Assembly: GCA_963422465.1 (NCBI GenBank) | Contig: OY730169.1 | Location: forward strand, 4,340,001-4,404,000 | Length of the DNA: 64,000 nt | Source of the DNA: Lichina pygmaea | Lineage: Eukaryota > Ascomycota > Lichinomycetes > Lichinales > Lichinaceae | Direction: 5' to 3' | In this document: positions 43,869 through 55,148 of the stretch, piece after piece | Layout: every line of letters begins with the position of its first letter | Position numbering within the stretch: the stretch's first letter is position 1 | Program-made: the position numbers and the translations under genes | Notes under the pieces: model-generated | The model's input: the letters and a program-made list of their open reading frames with translations, nothing else | The model's database searches: none | What the model was told of the DNA's origin: nothing

Positions 43869-45025
43869 AATGAGATGGAATAGTCGATATATCAAGCAGC
43901 TTCCTCTTCCCTGAACACCACCTCTACCTCGCCGGCCAAGTCTCCAGGCAGCTCACTGCAGGCATCAATCTGTCTACAGACACCAGGACATGTGTCACGG
44001 GACGGCGGTGACTGTCCTGTAGAGGTGCGATCTGCTGATCTCGACGTTCGGCCACGACTGGCCGCTGGCGATTGTCGTCCAACCACGGAGCTACAAAGCG
44101 CCCATTCTCACCGGGTCCGTGGAGATCAGTCGGCGAGGGGAGGTCAATCTTGGCCTGAGCAACCAGCAGGCATCGCGCGCCAAAAAAAATATTCAGGCGA
44201 AACCTTTAGCAGCTTAAGTGGCACGACAGGCGTGACAGGGTGCTGTAGAATGTGTTTCATTGACGAGTTACTTGCTGTGTAAGTCTTTGAAGAGAGGAAG
44301 TAATATCCAGAGAGCTGATTTTTTCTAGCAATGTACGTACGTTCGTGTGTATGGAGAGTAAAGCAACCATAACAGCTGAAGCAGTTGGGGAATGTTTTCT
44401 AATGACATTTGATAAAAACACGAAAGTACTTTGATCACTTGCGCATTGAGGAGCAACCTCAAGCAAAGCTCTAGTATCGACTGCAGTTCACTTTCAGAAA
44501 GAGTTGGTGAGATCCAGCGGCTTGTTTCAAAAGTTGTTTGGAGTCAGTACGTACGTACGTACTCGTACGTACAGTGCGGTAGTTCTGTTCGAACTACATA
44601 CGTACCATCATGTACATACGTACGTACAGTACGTACGTAACCCAAGGCCGGATGAAGCAATGCTTTCATTCCCAGTTGAACTGCGTTGAACTGTGTTGAA
44701 CTGTATAGAATCTACAGATACCATACGTACAGTACGTAAAGTAGGCATCACCGGCAAGCTCTAGCGGTACTGTAGCAGTGCAGAGCTCTAGAAACTTAAT
44801 TAGCGGTCAGCTACTCTGTATACATACGTACGTACGTACCATAATTACTCGCGATTGGCGGGGCGAACGACAACAGGGAAGCGGGTTGGTGGCCGAAAAG
44901 GGAAGCTGGCCTGCTCCACGAACCAACCTCTCGTCTCACCGATCATCCAACGCCGTCCAAGTCAACGCATAGCTCTCCTACTCGCGCCCAACCTGCAAGC
45001 TGCGTAGCATCCCCGTGCCGCACCA
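43869..45025. other. intergenic, very rich in GTAC repeats
   Basis: Dense TACGTACGTAC clusters at 44546-44640, 44725-44740 and 44820-44840. A small local ACTGTGTTGAACTG-type tandem is near 44680-44705. No gene recognised. Confidence 0.6.
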
Positions 45026-45661
45026 ATGGGCTGGTTCACGCCGTCGCCGACGCGCGTGTACGGACATGACAGCTACTACGGCGGTGGTGGCGGCAGCGGC
45101 CACCGTCAGTATGGCGGTTCCGGTCGTCGTCAGTACTACGTCTCGTCGTCTTCGTCGCACTACAAGCGACGGCCGCGCGACGGCTACATCGAGCGCCTCG
45201 TCCACCAGCTGCGTCGACTGATCCGGCGCTTGATCGCCTACGCGCGCGACAACCCCGTCAGGGTCTTCATGATCGTCGTCATGCCGCTCATCACCGGCGG
45301 CGCGCTCCAGCAGGTGCTTCGCCAGTTCGGCATACGCCTGCCGATGGGCCTTTCCAGAGGCGCTGGGAGCAGTACGTTCCTTTTCACTGCTTCCTTTTCT
45401 CGTTTCTCTATCTCTATGTGGGGAGGAGTTGAGGGGGCCTGGGGGGTTCTTGCGCAGATCTTCTCCCCCCTCCCCCACAATACCAATGACCAGACTCAAG
45501 CTCTGTCAGAGCAAATGGGAAGCTCCACAGTGCTGATTGGGCCTCGAGCAGTGTTCGGCAGCAGCGGCTACTCGAGTTACTCCCGTGGCGGCGGCTACGG
45601 CGACTTTGGCGGCAGCGGAACCGTCGAGGGTTTGATGAAGGTCGTGCAAGCCTTCATGTAG
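45026..45661 (+). CDS. small Gly/Tyr-rich single-pass membrane protein, unknown function
   Basis: Proposed two exons, 45026-45371 and 45552-45661, giving 151 residues. The intron is 180 bp with donor GTACGT and acceptor GAGCAG. It is a multiple of three and has no stop, so an unspliced 211-residue reading is also open; the intron interior is C/T-rich and protein-unlike, which favours splicing. The N-terminus is Gly/Tyr/Ser-rich (HDSYYGGGGGSG), followed by a basic helix (RLVHQLRRLIRRLIAYARD) and one hydrophobic segment (VFMIVVMPLITGG), then a Gly/Ser/Tyr-rich tail ending VEGLMKVVQAFM. It resembles an uncharacterised small fungal protein group. Location could be mitochondrial or ER; sequence alone does not decide. 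Confidence 0.7.
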   Translation: MGWFTPSPTRVYGHDSYYGGGGGSGHRQYGGSGRRQYYVSSSSSHYKRRPRDGYIERLVHQLRRLIRRLIAYARDNPVRVFMIVVMPLITGGALQQVLRQFGIRLPMGLSRGAGSSTFLFTASFSRFSISMWGGVEGAWGVLAQIFSPLPHNTNDQTQALSEQMGSSTVLIGPRAVFGSSGYSSYSRGGGYGDFGGSGTVEGLMKVVQAFM

Positions 45662-46480
45662 CCCTAGACCTCCGAGCAATCCGGGCAGGAGGAAATCATC
45701 AAGAGCCTCACGGGTGCCTGCTGGCCCCTCCCTGCCATCAACACTCTCTTGTCGGAAGGCGCTGCGAAGCCCTTTCTTTCTTCTATCCAGCGATATACCT
45801 CGGCCTTGTGCGTTCAAATCTGAGGCTGCAACGCCATAGGGAGGGGGTCAGAGGAGGGGCATTGTCTTTTTTGGGGAAAGCCTAGGCTGTGATTGAAGTG
45901 CCCGTGAATTCAGGCGGCGAGGCAGGATATGGGCCTTAGTGCAGAGCTTTGTGGCGTGGAACAGGGGCATGGTATCCAAGGCGGCGGATCTGGGCGACGT
46001 CGATCATTTGTGCATTCGTTGGAACACTATGCAGCGAGGGCAGACGAATCTTCTTGTACCGCGCAGAAGCTCATCTGTGCGCTCCTTTCCTTCCTTTCTT
46101 GTTTCTGAATAGGAAGCGATGTTGCTGTAGCACCGTCGGAGGACGGGACGGAGGCGGGATTGGTCACTACGTTAGATCTACCCAGTATGTGGCCAGGTAA
46201 CGTCGAGACTCGGCTTGACTTGGCTTGATCTGATTCCTGCGTCTGGTATCTAAAAGGTGTGGGAGGAGACAGGATCTCGTGAAAACCACGACGATGCTGG
46301 AGACGATGATCATCATCGTGATGAAGGTGATCATGATAATCTCCTCTATAGAACCTTCTACACATAAGGGAAGCCAAGTGCACCAACAAAATTGAGCAGT
46401 AGCAAGGCAGATCAGCCAGTATGTCGATCGTGAGCCCGTCATCGACATTCGTGCCGGAGCGATCCGTCAATTGTTCCCTC
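45662..46480. other. intergenic between convergent genes
   Basis: No supported gene. Both flanking genes end here, so it should contain their terminators and 3' UTRs. Confidence 0.5.
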
Positions 46481-47901
46481 TCAGCGCTTGGACGAGCGGC
46501 GACCCGCTCGGCCGTTTGGTGCCGAAGGAACCTGAGCGTCGACGCTGACCTCGTCACTGTCGCTACTGCTGCTGCTGCTGCTGCCACTGTCGGCTTCGTC
46601 CTTTGATGCGTCGGCGGCCGTCTTCGGGTTCGATCTCAAGACCGCGGCAAGCGAGCCTGCAACCTTTGAGTAGGCCCAGATCGGCAGCCGGTAGACAACT
46701 GTCTGCTTGACGGTCGGTCTCGGAATCTCGTCGACCTGCGAAGAGAGCACATGTAAGCGGCAACGTCGAGGCGGTGATGGTGGTCGTGCCGCAAGCCTTA
46801 CATCGAGCAGGTACTCCTCCACCTGGCCGTCCTCGTTTTCTTCCTCCAGGTAGACATTACCCACCGAATCGACCACCAGGACCTTGCCATTCTCAGCCAT
46901 CACCCTCTTCCTGTTCCCCGTTGGACCGGATCTGGCCGTCTCCGTGGACGGCGGCGGCGGCGCATTGCCGTCCTTGGTCGTTTTTGCCGCCTTTTTGCTC
47001 TCTTTCCTCTCCTGGAGACGCCGTTGCCGTCGGTTCAAAGCTTGGCCGGCCCCTTCGTTCCTATCTTCGGGCAGGGCAGAGCTCGCTGTCGACTCACCAA
47101 GGGCCGGGACGCCCTGGATGCCTAGTTCGTCTCCCCAGGCAGCCCGTCTCGCGTGCCGGATGTACCGGCCGACAAAATCTCGCTGGCGTCTCCAGCTCAG
47201 ATACAGTGCCCCGTAGTGGGCTGCCCCTCCAACGAGCAGGAAAAGCCCGAGCAAAACGGAGCCTGCGCCAGGCCGGAATCTCGCGTAGTAGTACCCCGTG
47301 CCTCGCCATTTGGGGAAGCCGTTGCTCAGGAACTGATCGTAACGCTGTCTATCCGGTCCAAGGAGGATCTTGGCAACCACGCTGAGACGGGCAAATCGTT
47401 CGTTGGCCTGCTTTACAGCCCGCCGAGTGTCCGCCTCAGACGGGCCCTTGGAGACGTCCACCCCGGCTTTCCTTTGAGTCTGCTTACTGGACTTGGCTTG
47501 CGCCTTTGGAGCAGTTTGTGAGGCGATGAAGGATTGCTTGGCCTTGTCCGGGTGCAACAGTCGTCGTCTCTTCTTGTACGCCTTATTGATCTCGTCGTAA
47601 GTGGCGCCGGGCTTGACTCCTATGAAATCTGATGACCGAAGGTGCTCAGTGCTCATGGGCTTTCAGAGTTTCGTCGCCACGCGCGGTTGGGGCCATACCG
47701 TAGAAGGTAACATTTTCGCCTTCGGATGACAGAACTTCGTCCCTCAAGCGGAATATCTCGTGATCTGCATCCTTGAGATCAGCATCGATGTGGTGACTGG
47801 CCAGCCTTCGGCGTGTGAGAATCACCCTCTTTCGTCCAAGCCCTAGCAAGAACAGCCAGGATACTGACGATGCAAATGGCGACGAAGCCGGGGGACCTCA
47901 T
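46481..47901 (-). CDS. ERJ5: ER-resident J-domain protein (Erj5-like)
   Basis: Four exons on the minus strand: 47826-47901, 47699-47764, 46802-47628 and 46481-46735, giving 407 residues. A signal peptide (MRSPGFVAICIVSILAVLAR) leads to AWTKEDHEIFRLRDEV, the usual mature start. The J domain follows (DFIGVKPGATYDEINKAYKK, then RRLLHPDKAKQ with the HPD motif that stimulates Hsp70 ATPase). One membrane segment (SVLLGLFLLVGGAAHYGALY) lies after an amphipathic region. The cytosolic part is Lys/Glu-rich with an acidic Ser tail. Yeast Erj5 helps maintain ER folding capacity with Kar2. The last intron (66 bp, GTAAGG...TTCGCAG) is a multiple of three and stop-free. The order signal peptide, J domain, TM is as in the family. 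Confidence 0.92.
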
Positions 47902-48887
47902 CGTGACACGAGGGATGTTGAGTCGATTCCTGCGCGACGATCGAGAATCCTGGATGGCAATACACGACACGTATCATGCATGCCTCCCTTCCCGGATCCA
48001 GTTTCCGGTTGCCGGATATCTGACCGAGAAAACTCGCACTTGCAGGGTGGCACTGGTCGCTGAGGTACTGTGACGTGGGGCTACTGCAGCTGCTGTAAGG
48101 TGCAGGCCGGAGCCTAATCGTTTGACGTGGCCCAATCGAAATCAGGAGGACAACCGCAGCACGACCACGAACAGTGCAGGAGCACGATTCCCTGGAAACG
48201 CCTCCTGGACGACTTGATGACTTAAAGGGGTCTTCAAGTCGTTGAGGAAAACAGTCCCATCTCCCACACACAAAATGACTTGAGGCTACAGTTGTGGCTT
48301 GCCTCCCACGCCGCCACATGTGGCTCACCGCGGGGGCGAGCTGATGACTGATAACCCCATGCATTAGTCAGCCAGGGCTTGCACGCGGCTGGGGCACCTA
48401 CAGTGACCACGTTCTCTTTCTCGCACACTTTCAAGGCATCGATCCTTTGCCCTCTTTTGAGTCAAAGCTGGAGTCTACTCTTGGGACGCCTCATTACATC
48501 GCAACCGTGTCTAGGTTTGTTTTTTACTGTACGAGTACGTGTGCCCTCGCTGCGCCTTCGCTGCCATTTTCCGTTTGGTCGTCGTTTTTGCTGCGTCGAC
48601 ACGGACGGACTGCGTCCCGCCGGTCCGATTCGGGAGAAGGCTGACGACGACCGTCTCCCATGGTCTATTCAGAGCTCCTCTCTCCGAATTTGGGATCTCT
48701 GCTGCGCTTGTTGACCATACGTCTTTGTCCTTCATAAAGACGACCGGAACTCCCTCGACTCGGATCGGCACTCCTACCGTATCTCCCTGGAATCTTCTTA
48801 TATTTCCACCACGCCTACGTAACAACACCTCTTCTCGACTTTGTCATACACCAGCGGCTTGACGTCAGAACCCTCCCATCGAACGAC
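47902..48887. promoter_or_regulatory. divergent intergenic region, ERJ5 and PRA1 genes
   Basis: No supported frame. The right part (48400-48880) is pyrimidine-rich on the plus strand, as a leader of the PRA1 gene would be. Confidence 0.5.
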
Positions 48888-49418
48888 ATGGCACGCATCC
48901 AGATCCCCTTGGAAGCTCTGGCGTCTCGCTTCAATCTGTCAGATCGCCTTGAGAGCGTCCGGGCTCAGTCGCTCGGTTCTCGTTTCGCCAATCTGAGGCC
49001 CGTCTCCGAGTTCCTCGACTTGAAGCGTCTGTCGAAACCGGCCAATTTCGCCGACGTCCAGTCTCGCGTCAACTACAATCTCGGCTACTTCTCGAGCAAC
49101 TATGCTGTCCTATTCGTGATGCTAAGCATCTACAGCCTTTTGACCAATCTCGTACTTCTTTTCGTCATCGTCCTCGTGGTCGGTGGTATGTACGGTATCG
49201 GAAGGCTACAGGGTCAAGATCTCGATGTGGGTTTCGCTCGAGCCACGACGTCTCAGCTGTACACCGGACTTCTCGTGGTGGCTGTGCCGCTCGGATTCTG
49301 GGCCTCGCCCATCTCGACCGCGCTGTGGCTCATCGGTGCCACTGGCGTCAGCGTCCTGGGACACGCGTCCTTCATGGACAGGCCCATCGAGAATGCTTTT
49401 TCCGAGGAGGCGGTCTAG
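48888..49418 (+). CDS. PRA1-family protein (prenylated Rab acceptor, Yip3-like)
   Basis: One exon, 176 residues, full family length. Features are an amphipathic N-terminus (ARIQIPLEALASRFNLSDRL), the PRA1 entry motif (RPVSEFLDLKRLSKPANFAD, then RVNYNLGYFSSNYAV), and two hydrophobic hairpins (LLTNLVLLFVIVLVVGGMYG and LYTGLLVVAVPLGFW plus the following stretch). The tail is SFMDRPIENAFSEEAV. PRA1 proteins sit in ER/Golgi membranes and bind prenylated Rab GTPases, assisting vesicle traffic. The stop is only 26 bp from the next start on the same strand. Confidence 0.93.
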   Translation: MARIQIPLEALASRFNLSDRLESVRAQSLGSRFANLRPVSEFLDLKRLSKPANFADVQSRVNYNLGYFSSNYAVLFVMLSIYSLLTNLVLLFVIVLVVGGMYGIGRLQGQDLDVGFARATTSQLYTGLLVVAVPLGFWASPISTALWLIGATGVSVLGHASFMDRPIENAFSEEAV

Positions 49419-49444
49419 GTGGTCGGCCGCGAACTCCTTTCGAT

Positions 49445-50803
49445 ATGCCCCAATGGGGAAGACCATCGGGATCCCGAACCAGGCGAGCTAGAGACGATCG
49501 GTATCGGGAACAGAGGAGACGGTGGGAGGATCAGATGAGGTTTGAGGAGCTCGAGACCGACGAGGATGAAGGCTCGGTCGAGAGCTGGGACGCCGAACCC
49601 CACCCGCGACGGTCGGCCAGCGACGAGCTCTACTTCACCGGCGTCGACCTCGGCGGTCGGCGACGCGCGACCCGGCAGCTCGCTTACGGCGACGACACAT
49701 CGACCGATAGCGGCGACACGAACTCGGACGAGCGCGACCGGGATGGGGTTCGGGTCGCGCTGAGGGATAAGGAAACTCGGCTCGCTCAGACGGCCGTCGA
49801 GCGCATCCGGCGCGCGCAGCGGCTGGGTAAGCCCAACGTCCGTTTAAGCAAGTCGGAGTACGAGGCCCTTGAGCGGGAGCGCCTGCGAACGGGCCCCAGC
49901 TCGCAAAACGCCCCCCGGCGAGCGGCGCCCGGCCGCGGTGCGACTGAACGTCGGCCGCGGGACGAGCGAGACGGCCCTTCTCGCGACGTCGCCCGGTCGG
50001 GCGCCGCTGCGAAGCCGATTTACGACCCCGAGTACTCCCCTTACCTGCACGGCGTAGGCCCGGCCGGCCAACTGGATTACGGCATGGACTACACCTCCCC
50101 ATATCCGCAGCTCGAATACCGGCCTCCGAGGCGAAACCAGTCATCTGCTAGTCTCTCCAGGCCCGGCTCCTCACGCGGCTCGCAACCTCACACTCCGCCC
50201 TCGCCAGCTCAACGCGACGGACGGCCCCAGGCTCGATACTTCTCCCTCCCAGAGACGCGCCAGCTGCCCGGTCGAACCAGTGCCGGCCACACCCGCAACC
50301 GGTCACGCTCCACCGCTCAGACACCCCCTTTTGTCGATCCGATGCAGTATCAGACGTACCCGTCGACCCTTCCGTACGGTCCGGGTCACCGCGGGCCGGC
50401 TGACCCGGTCAACATGGGGTACGGGGCTGTCCAGCGCCGCCACTTGCCGCCGCAGTCGTACCCGTACGACCCTCAAGGGCTGGTGACGTCGTCCGATCCG
50501 GCCCTGGCACGGAGATACGCCACCGCTTCTGGGTCTACGCCTGAGGCTGATGAACCGATGCAAGACGCGCCATCCACGCCGGAGGGTGACGAGGACGATG
50601 ATGATCACCGCCACCACCACCACAGCAACAACGGCAACCACAGAGATTACGACGTCGGATACGATTTCCCTATTCTCCCGAGCCCACGAAAGCAGAACAG
50701 CACCGCTGGCCCCGCGCCTGCCACCCCTCCACGTCCGGCTCCGGCCCTGGCTCCGGCCCGTGCTCCCATTCAAGCAAGATATCCGAGGCGAAATCGCACA
50801 TAA
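49445..50803 (+). CDS. low-complexity Arg/Pro/Ser-rich protein, unknown function
   Basis: One exon, 452 residues, from MPQWGRPSGSRTRRARDDRY. The frame is open further upstream, into the PRA1 gene, but that part is in another frame of PRA1 coding DNA, so this ATG is preferred. A charged N-terminus (WEDQMRFEELETDEDEGSVE) leads to a helix (ALRDKETRLAQTAVERIRRA, then KPNVRLSKSEYEALERERL) that looks like the conserved core. The rest is disordered Pro/Tyr/Gln with an Asp/His run. I know of similar unnamed proteins next to PRA1 genes in filamentous fungi but cannot assign a function. Codon use matches neighbours. Confidence 0.72.
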   Translation: MPQWGRPSGSRTRRARDDRYREQRRRWEDQMRFEELETDEDEGSVESWDAEPHPRRSASDELYFTGVDLGGRRRATRQLAYGDDTSTDSGDTNSDERDRDGVRVALRDKETRLAQTAVERIRRAQRLGKPNVRLSKSEYEALERERLRTGPSSQNAPRRAAPGRGATERRPRDERDGPSRDVARSGAAAKPIYDPEYSPYLHGVGPAGQLDYGMDYTSPYPQLEYRPPRRNQSSASLSRPGSSRGSQPHTPPSPAQRDGRPQARYFSLPETRQLPGRTSAGHTRNRSRSTAQTPPFVDPMQYQTYPSTLPYGPGHRGPADPVNMGYGAVQRRHLPPQSYPYDPQGLVTSSDPALARRYATASGSTPEADEPMQDAPSTPEGDEDDDDHRHHHHSNNGNHRDYDVGYDFPILPSPRKQNSTAGPAPATPPRPAPALAPARAPIQARYPRRNRT

Positions 50804-51931
50804 AAAAGTTTTACTGATGTCTCACTAGTCCCTCCATTTCACGCATCTCTTCCCGATCATGTCTTTGCAAAGATGGAAGCTCTATGTTGTCACCACCTTT
50901 ACGTTATACACCTACCTAAGCAATTCTTATAGTCATTTTCTCCCTTGGATCAAGATAAGGATTTCCGACTTGTAGCTTGGTTTCATCTATCAGGTATTGA
51001 TGTGCTTCATATACTACCATCAACTATATTATTCAACTCTCCCAGATGATCCGTGACAGTTAGTCCTATGGGTAAGCCAGCAACTACCATCACTGTTCAC
51101 AAAAAGGATATCTTGCACCTAGCCGAGCAAGATTTACCGATGCCATGTCACCAAGCCGTACATGCCTGGGCAGATCAAGTGGCTGCTTGAACATGAGTAT
51201 CTCATCAATGCCTGTGAAGTGCTCAAGTTGGGTATCGCTGACCAGATAACAAAGAGACTTAGAGACACTCACTGACGATGGTGATACTATAGACAGCACC
51301 CAGTAGCCCCAAACCAGGCAAGACAGCGCACAACAAAGCTTCCAACACCGACAACAGCGACGACGGCTTCGCCGGACACGAGGATTAAAAAGAAAGATAA
51401 AGGAAAAGGCGCTGGGCCCACCGGTAGGTAAAACCTTCCAAGGATTCGGGGTACGGAGGCAGAGAGCACCGGTACTTGCCAGACTGGATTAGAAAGCTGG
51501 TTGATCATCGTCAAAGGACCTTTTGTACTGTACATGCCCCCTGAACTGCCAAGCCCTTGAACGGTTTGACGGGGCAACACTCTTACGTACAGTGATTACG
51601 TACGTACAGTATGGCGTGTATCGATCAGTTCTGATTTGCGAAGCCTTGTACTTATTGGGGCTGCTACCACTGCACCACCAGATGTTCACATCACAAGCGC
51701 GGCCCACCGCCGCCCTCACAGCGTGGATCCTTCGCCACGGCGTCATTGCCCAGTTCTCAAGGGCTCAGGAGCAGCTGGAAGCTGCCTACTGGCCAGCCAC
51801 CCTCCGTGTCCTTCGGTTTCTCAGCAAAAGAGCGCTGGTTGGGCGCTGCAGAGGGGAGGGCTTTCACCCTCTCTGGCCTAGGGGTTTCTTTCATCTGATG
51901 TTTCATAGTTGACCCAGCATGGTCTAGATAT

Positions 51932-51979
51932 CTAGTACCGTACTAGAGTGGAGTAGGAATACCAATACCGATACCGATC
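51932..51979. repeat. dispersed repeat, copy 2
   Basis: CTAGTACCGTACTAG followed by AGTGGAGTAGGAATACC and (GATACC)n-like units. Matches 29419-29460. Confidence 0.75.
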
Positions 51980-52263
51980 AGTCCAAATTCTCCTGGCAAA
52001 ATTCATCTGCAGATCCAAGATCTATCAGGATTTCAGTGCACCGAGGAGCAAGCCTGCAAAGCCTCTTGTGACCGACCGAGGGCATAGCAGCTGGCTCAAC
52101 CCATGCACAGGGACAGGCATAGACGTACGAGTGCAACTGTTGGCTACGTGCAACAACAGCAAATCGTATAAGATGCAAGGGGCCGGGCTAGTCTACGAGA
52201 TCCAGGCGCTGGTGCACACGGCACACAGCTGGCCTGGGAGAGGGAGTGTTCGGGCAGGAGGAA

Positions 52264-52303
52264 AGAAGAAGAAGAAGAAGAAGAAGAAGAAGAAGAAGAA
52301 GAA
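52264..52303. repeat. (AAG)n microsatellite
   Basis: About 13 AAG triplets, 3' of TPS3 (CTT on its coding strand), probably in its 3' UTR. Confidence 0.95.
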
Positions 52304-52528
52304 GGGAGAGGAGCACCGACGCCGATGCAGCAAAGAGGAGGAGGACGAGGGGAAAATCGAGGAGCACGAAAACCAAACCAAAAACCCTCCACCACGACAA
52401 AATGTATTCTATCCTCACACCTATATGCAGAGACAAGAGAGGGGAAGAGAGCAAGAGCGAGAACGAACCGGGCGAGGGTGTGCACCATGTGCTTGTTCCA
52501 CCATCTACCATTCTCCGGGCCGGCTCGA

Positions 52529-55117
52529 TCATGCCGACGGAGGGAGCGCGGCCAGCTTCTGGAGCGTAGATAAGACACCTGTACGGACGCGAAAAGAGGA
52601 CGGCCGGGTCAGCAAGTCCGATTCGATCGGTAGGGGCCACATGAAGAGGCAGCAGCAGCCACGCGTTCGAGGCACCAAGGTCGAACAACTCACCGGTCAC
52701 GCCCTGGGTCAGCGAGGCGGCCGCCTCGGTCGCCCGTCGACCGACGCATACCGTCGTCACGCTGGCCACGACGCCCTTGGCTCCGATGTCGTTGGCCCAG
52801 CGGAAGATAGGCTCGTCGTCGCGGTCGTCACCGGCGACCATCAAGAAGTCCGGCAGGCCCGACGAGTCCGTGGCGTCGTCTTTGTCGCCGTTGGCGGCGG
52901 CCTCCTTCCTCAGCCGGTCGAAGATCTGCGTGGCCGCCGTCGCCTTCGTCCAGTCGATGGGCTCGACCTGCACGGCCATGGGCACGGGGATGGCGTGCAC
53001 GCGCTGGCTCGAGCAGGCGTCGTTGAGGTGGCCGGCGCAGTCGCTCGCCTGTCGCGCCGCCTGCTGCACGTCGTCGGCGGTGTCGTAGTGGAAGATGAGC
53101 GAGCAGTGACGCTCCTCGATCCAGCTGCCCCCGGTACGCTCGCGGTAGTACTTCAGGATGCCCATGACGCCCTCTTTCCAGCCGTTGATCTGCTTGGCGT
53201 CCGCCATGCGTCGCCACCGCTCGCCCCCGGCGTACTTGAGGAAGCAGCCGTTCTCGGCGACGATGCCGAGCTTGGGCACGCGGCCGAAGAGCCGGTCCAG
53301 CTCCTCGGGCCGCCGTCCGCTCATGACGTAGACGATGTTCTTAGGGTCGAGCAGCAGCTCGTTCAGCACGTCGATCGTCCGCTGCGGGCTGGTCAGGATG
53401 ATGCTGCGCGGCGAGCCCCAAGACGCGAGCGTGCCCTCGTAGTCGATGATGAAGAGCCGCCGTTGGGCCGCGGCGTACTTCTCCGTCAGCGTGTGGAGAG
53501 ACAGACGCGGGATCGACGTCGTCGTCCGTGCGTCCTGCTCGTCGTACACCTCGCCGAGTCGCTCCACGAAAGTGTTGGCCCAGTACGAGCCCGTGTTGTG
53601 GGTGACGACGTCGTAGAGCTTCCGCCACCGCTCGGCGCGTTCGTCGGCCGGCATCGTGAGCGCCTTCAGGATCGCGTCGGCGCATTGCCGATAGTCCCAC
53701 GGGTTTACCGAGAGCTCCGAGCCGCCGAGGACGGCGGCGCTGCCGGTGAACTCGCTCAAGATGAGGACGCCATGGTCGTTCGGCACGCCGACCTCGCCGT
53801 CCTGACAGAAGACGAACTCGTGGCAGGTCAGGTTCATGCCTTCGCGCAGGCTCGTGATCATGAGGGCGTCGGCGACGATCATCAGGGCCAGGTACTGTTC
53901 GAAGCTGATGTCCTGCCGCAGGAAGACAACGGGTTGGTGGGTCAAGGTGGCGTGGGTCGAGTTGATCCGGCCGATGATGTCCGACACGGTCGCTTCGAGC
54001 TCAGAGTCCCGCGTGAGGGCGGTGGCGACCTGGATCAGGACCGTCTTTTCTCGGCGAGAAAGATCCAGAGACAAGGATCGGGCCCGCGGTCAGCCGGCGA
54101 AGAGGCTCAACTCGTCGCCGTCCCGAGAAAGGAGGGGCGGAAGGGGCGTGTGGTCCGGTCAGGTGTGGTTTGGGAAGGGGAGGGGCCTCGAGATTGGAGG
54201 TAAGCCGCCTTCGACTCACCTTCTCGCGCCACTCGGGATATCGATCGAGGAAGAGCTCGTACGCAAGGAGCTTCTGCCGGACGCCGCGCACGTGGTCGAG
54301 CTTGTCGCGGGCGACGATCAAGGTCTTGCCCTCGTAGCGATCCCGTACGGCCTTGGTCCACTCGGTCACGCCAGGGTCCCTCCGGGCGATGCTCAGGGCT
54401 TTCGGGTCGATGCCGATGGCCAGGTCGATGACGTTCACGTAGCGGTCCTCGAGCTGCACGCCCTCGTTGGTCGCCTCGACGCACAGCAGACGGCTGCACG
54501 TCTGCAGGAAGTGTCGGCAGTACTCCTCGGTCTGGAAGCCGATCAGATTACTCCCGAGCACGCCCTCGAGCAGCTCGTGGCGCACGGCGAGACAGCGGAA
54601 GACCTCGGACGACGGGAACGAGGCATGCAGGAAGAAGCCAATCTGGGCGTGCGGGAGCTTCTTCCGAACCATGGACGGCACGAGGAAGAGGTGGTAGTCG
54701 TGGATCCAGATGACGTCGCCCCGCTTGTAGTTCTTGACGATGCGGTCGGCGAAGGCCTGATTGACCGTCTTGTAGAAGATCCAAGAGTGATCCTCGTAGG
54801 CCCTGATCAGCCGTCAGCACTCTGTCGCCTCCCTACTCCTCGTACTCCTCCTCCACTTCGCCAATCCCAAGGCCAGACCAAAGGGGCACGCAGGCGCGCC
54901 AGGGTCGTCCCGGATGCAGAGGGGTAAGTTGTGGGGGAGAGTGACCGGCGGAGGCGTTCTCACGTACTTGCTCTTGGGGTTGTCCGGAATCTGATAGTGG
55001 AGCACACTGATTGTGCCAAGCTCAGCATCACGTCTCCCCTTGCGGTCTACGGTGGTCGACGATCGACAGACTTACGGCCACAGGATCTAAGGAGAGAGAA
55101 TCCTCTTTCGTCAGTGA

Positions 55118-55148
<31 letters not shown>

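Larger units (their letters stand above)
50804..52528. other. intergenic between convergent genes
   Basis: Minus-strand 51090-51299 looks mildly protein-like (DTQLEHFTGIDEILMFKQPL) but is isolated; perhaps a relic. Copy 2 of a dispersed repeat is at 51932-51979, and an (AAG)n microsatellite at 52264-52303 lies just beyond the TPS3 stop. Confidence 0.45.

Noticed and set aside
51090-51299. Minus-strand fragment resembling part of a protein
   Set aside because: Too short and isolated, with no domain recognised and no continuing exons found.
52068-54203. 711-residue plus-strand open frame
   Set aside because: It lies antisense to the well-supported TPS3 gene, is composed of Arg/Val/Gly/Asp-rich mirror residues, and reads through a poly-Lys microsatellite; it is a by-product of GC-rich codons.
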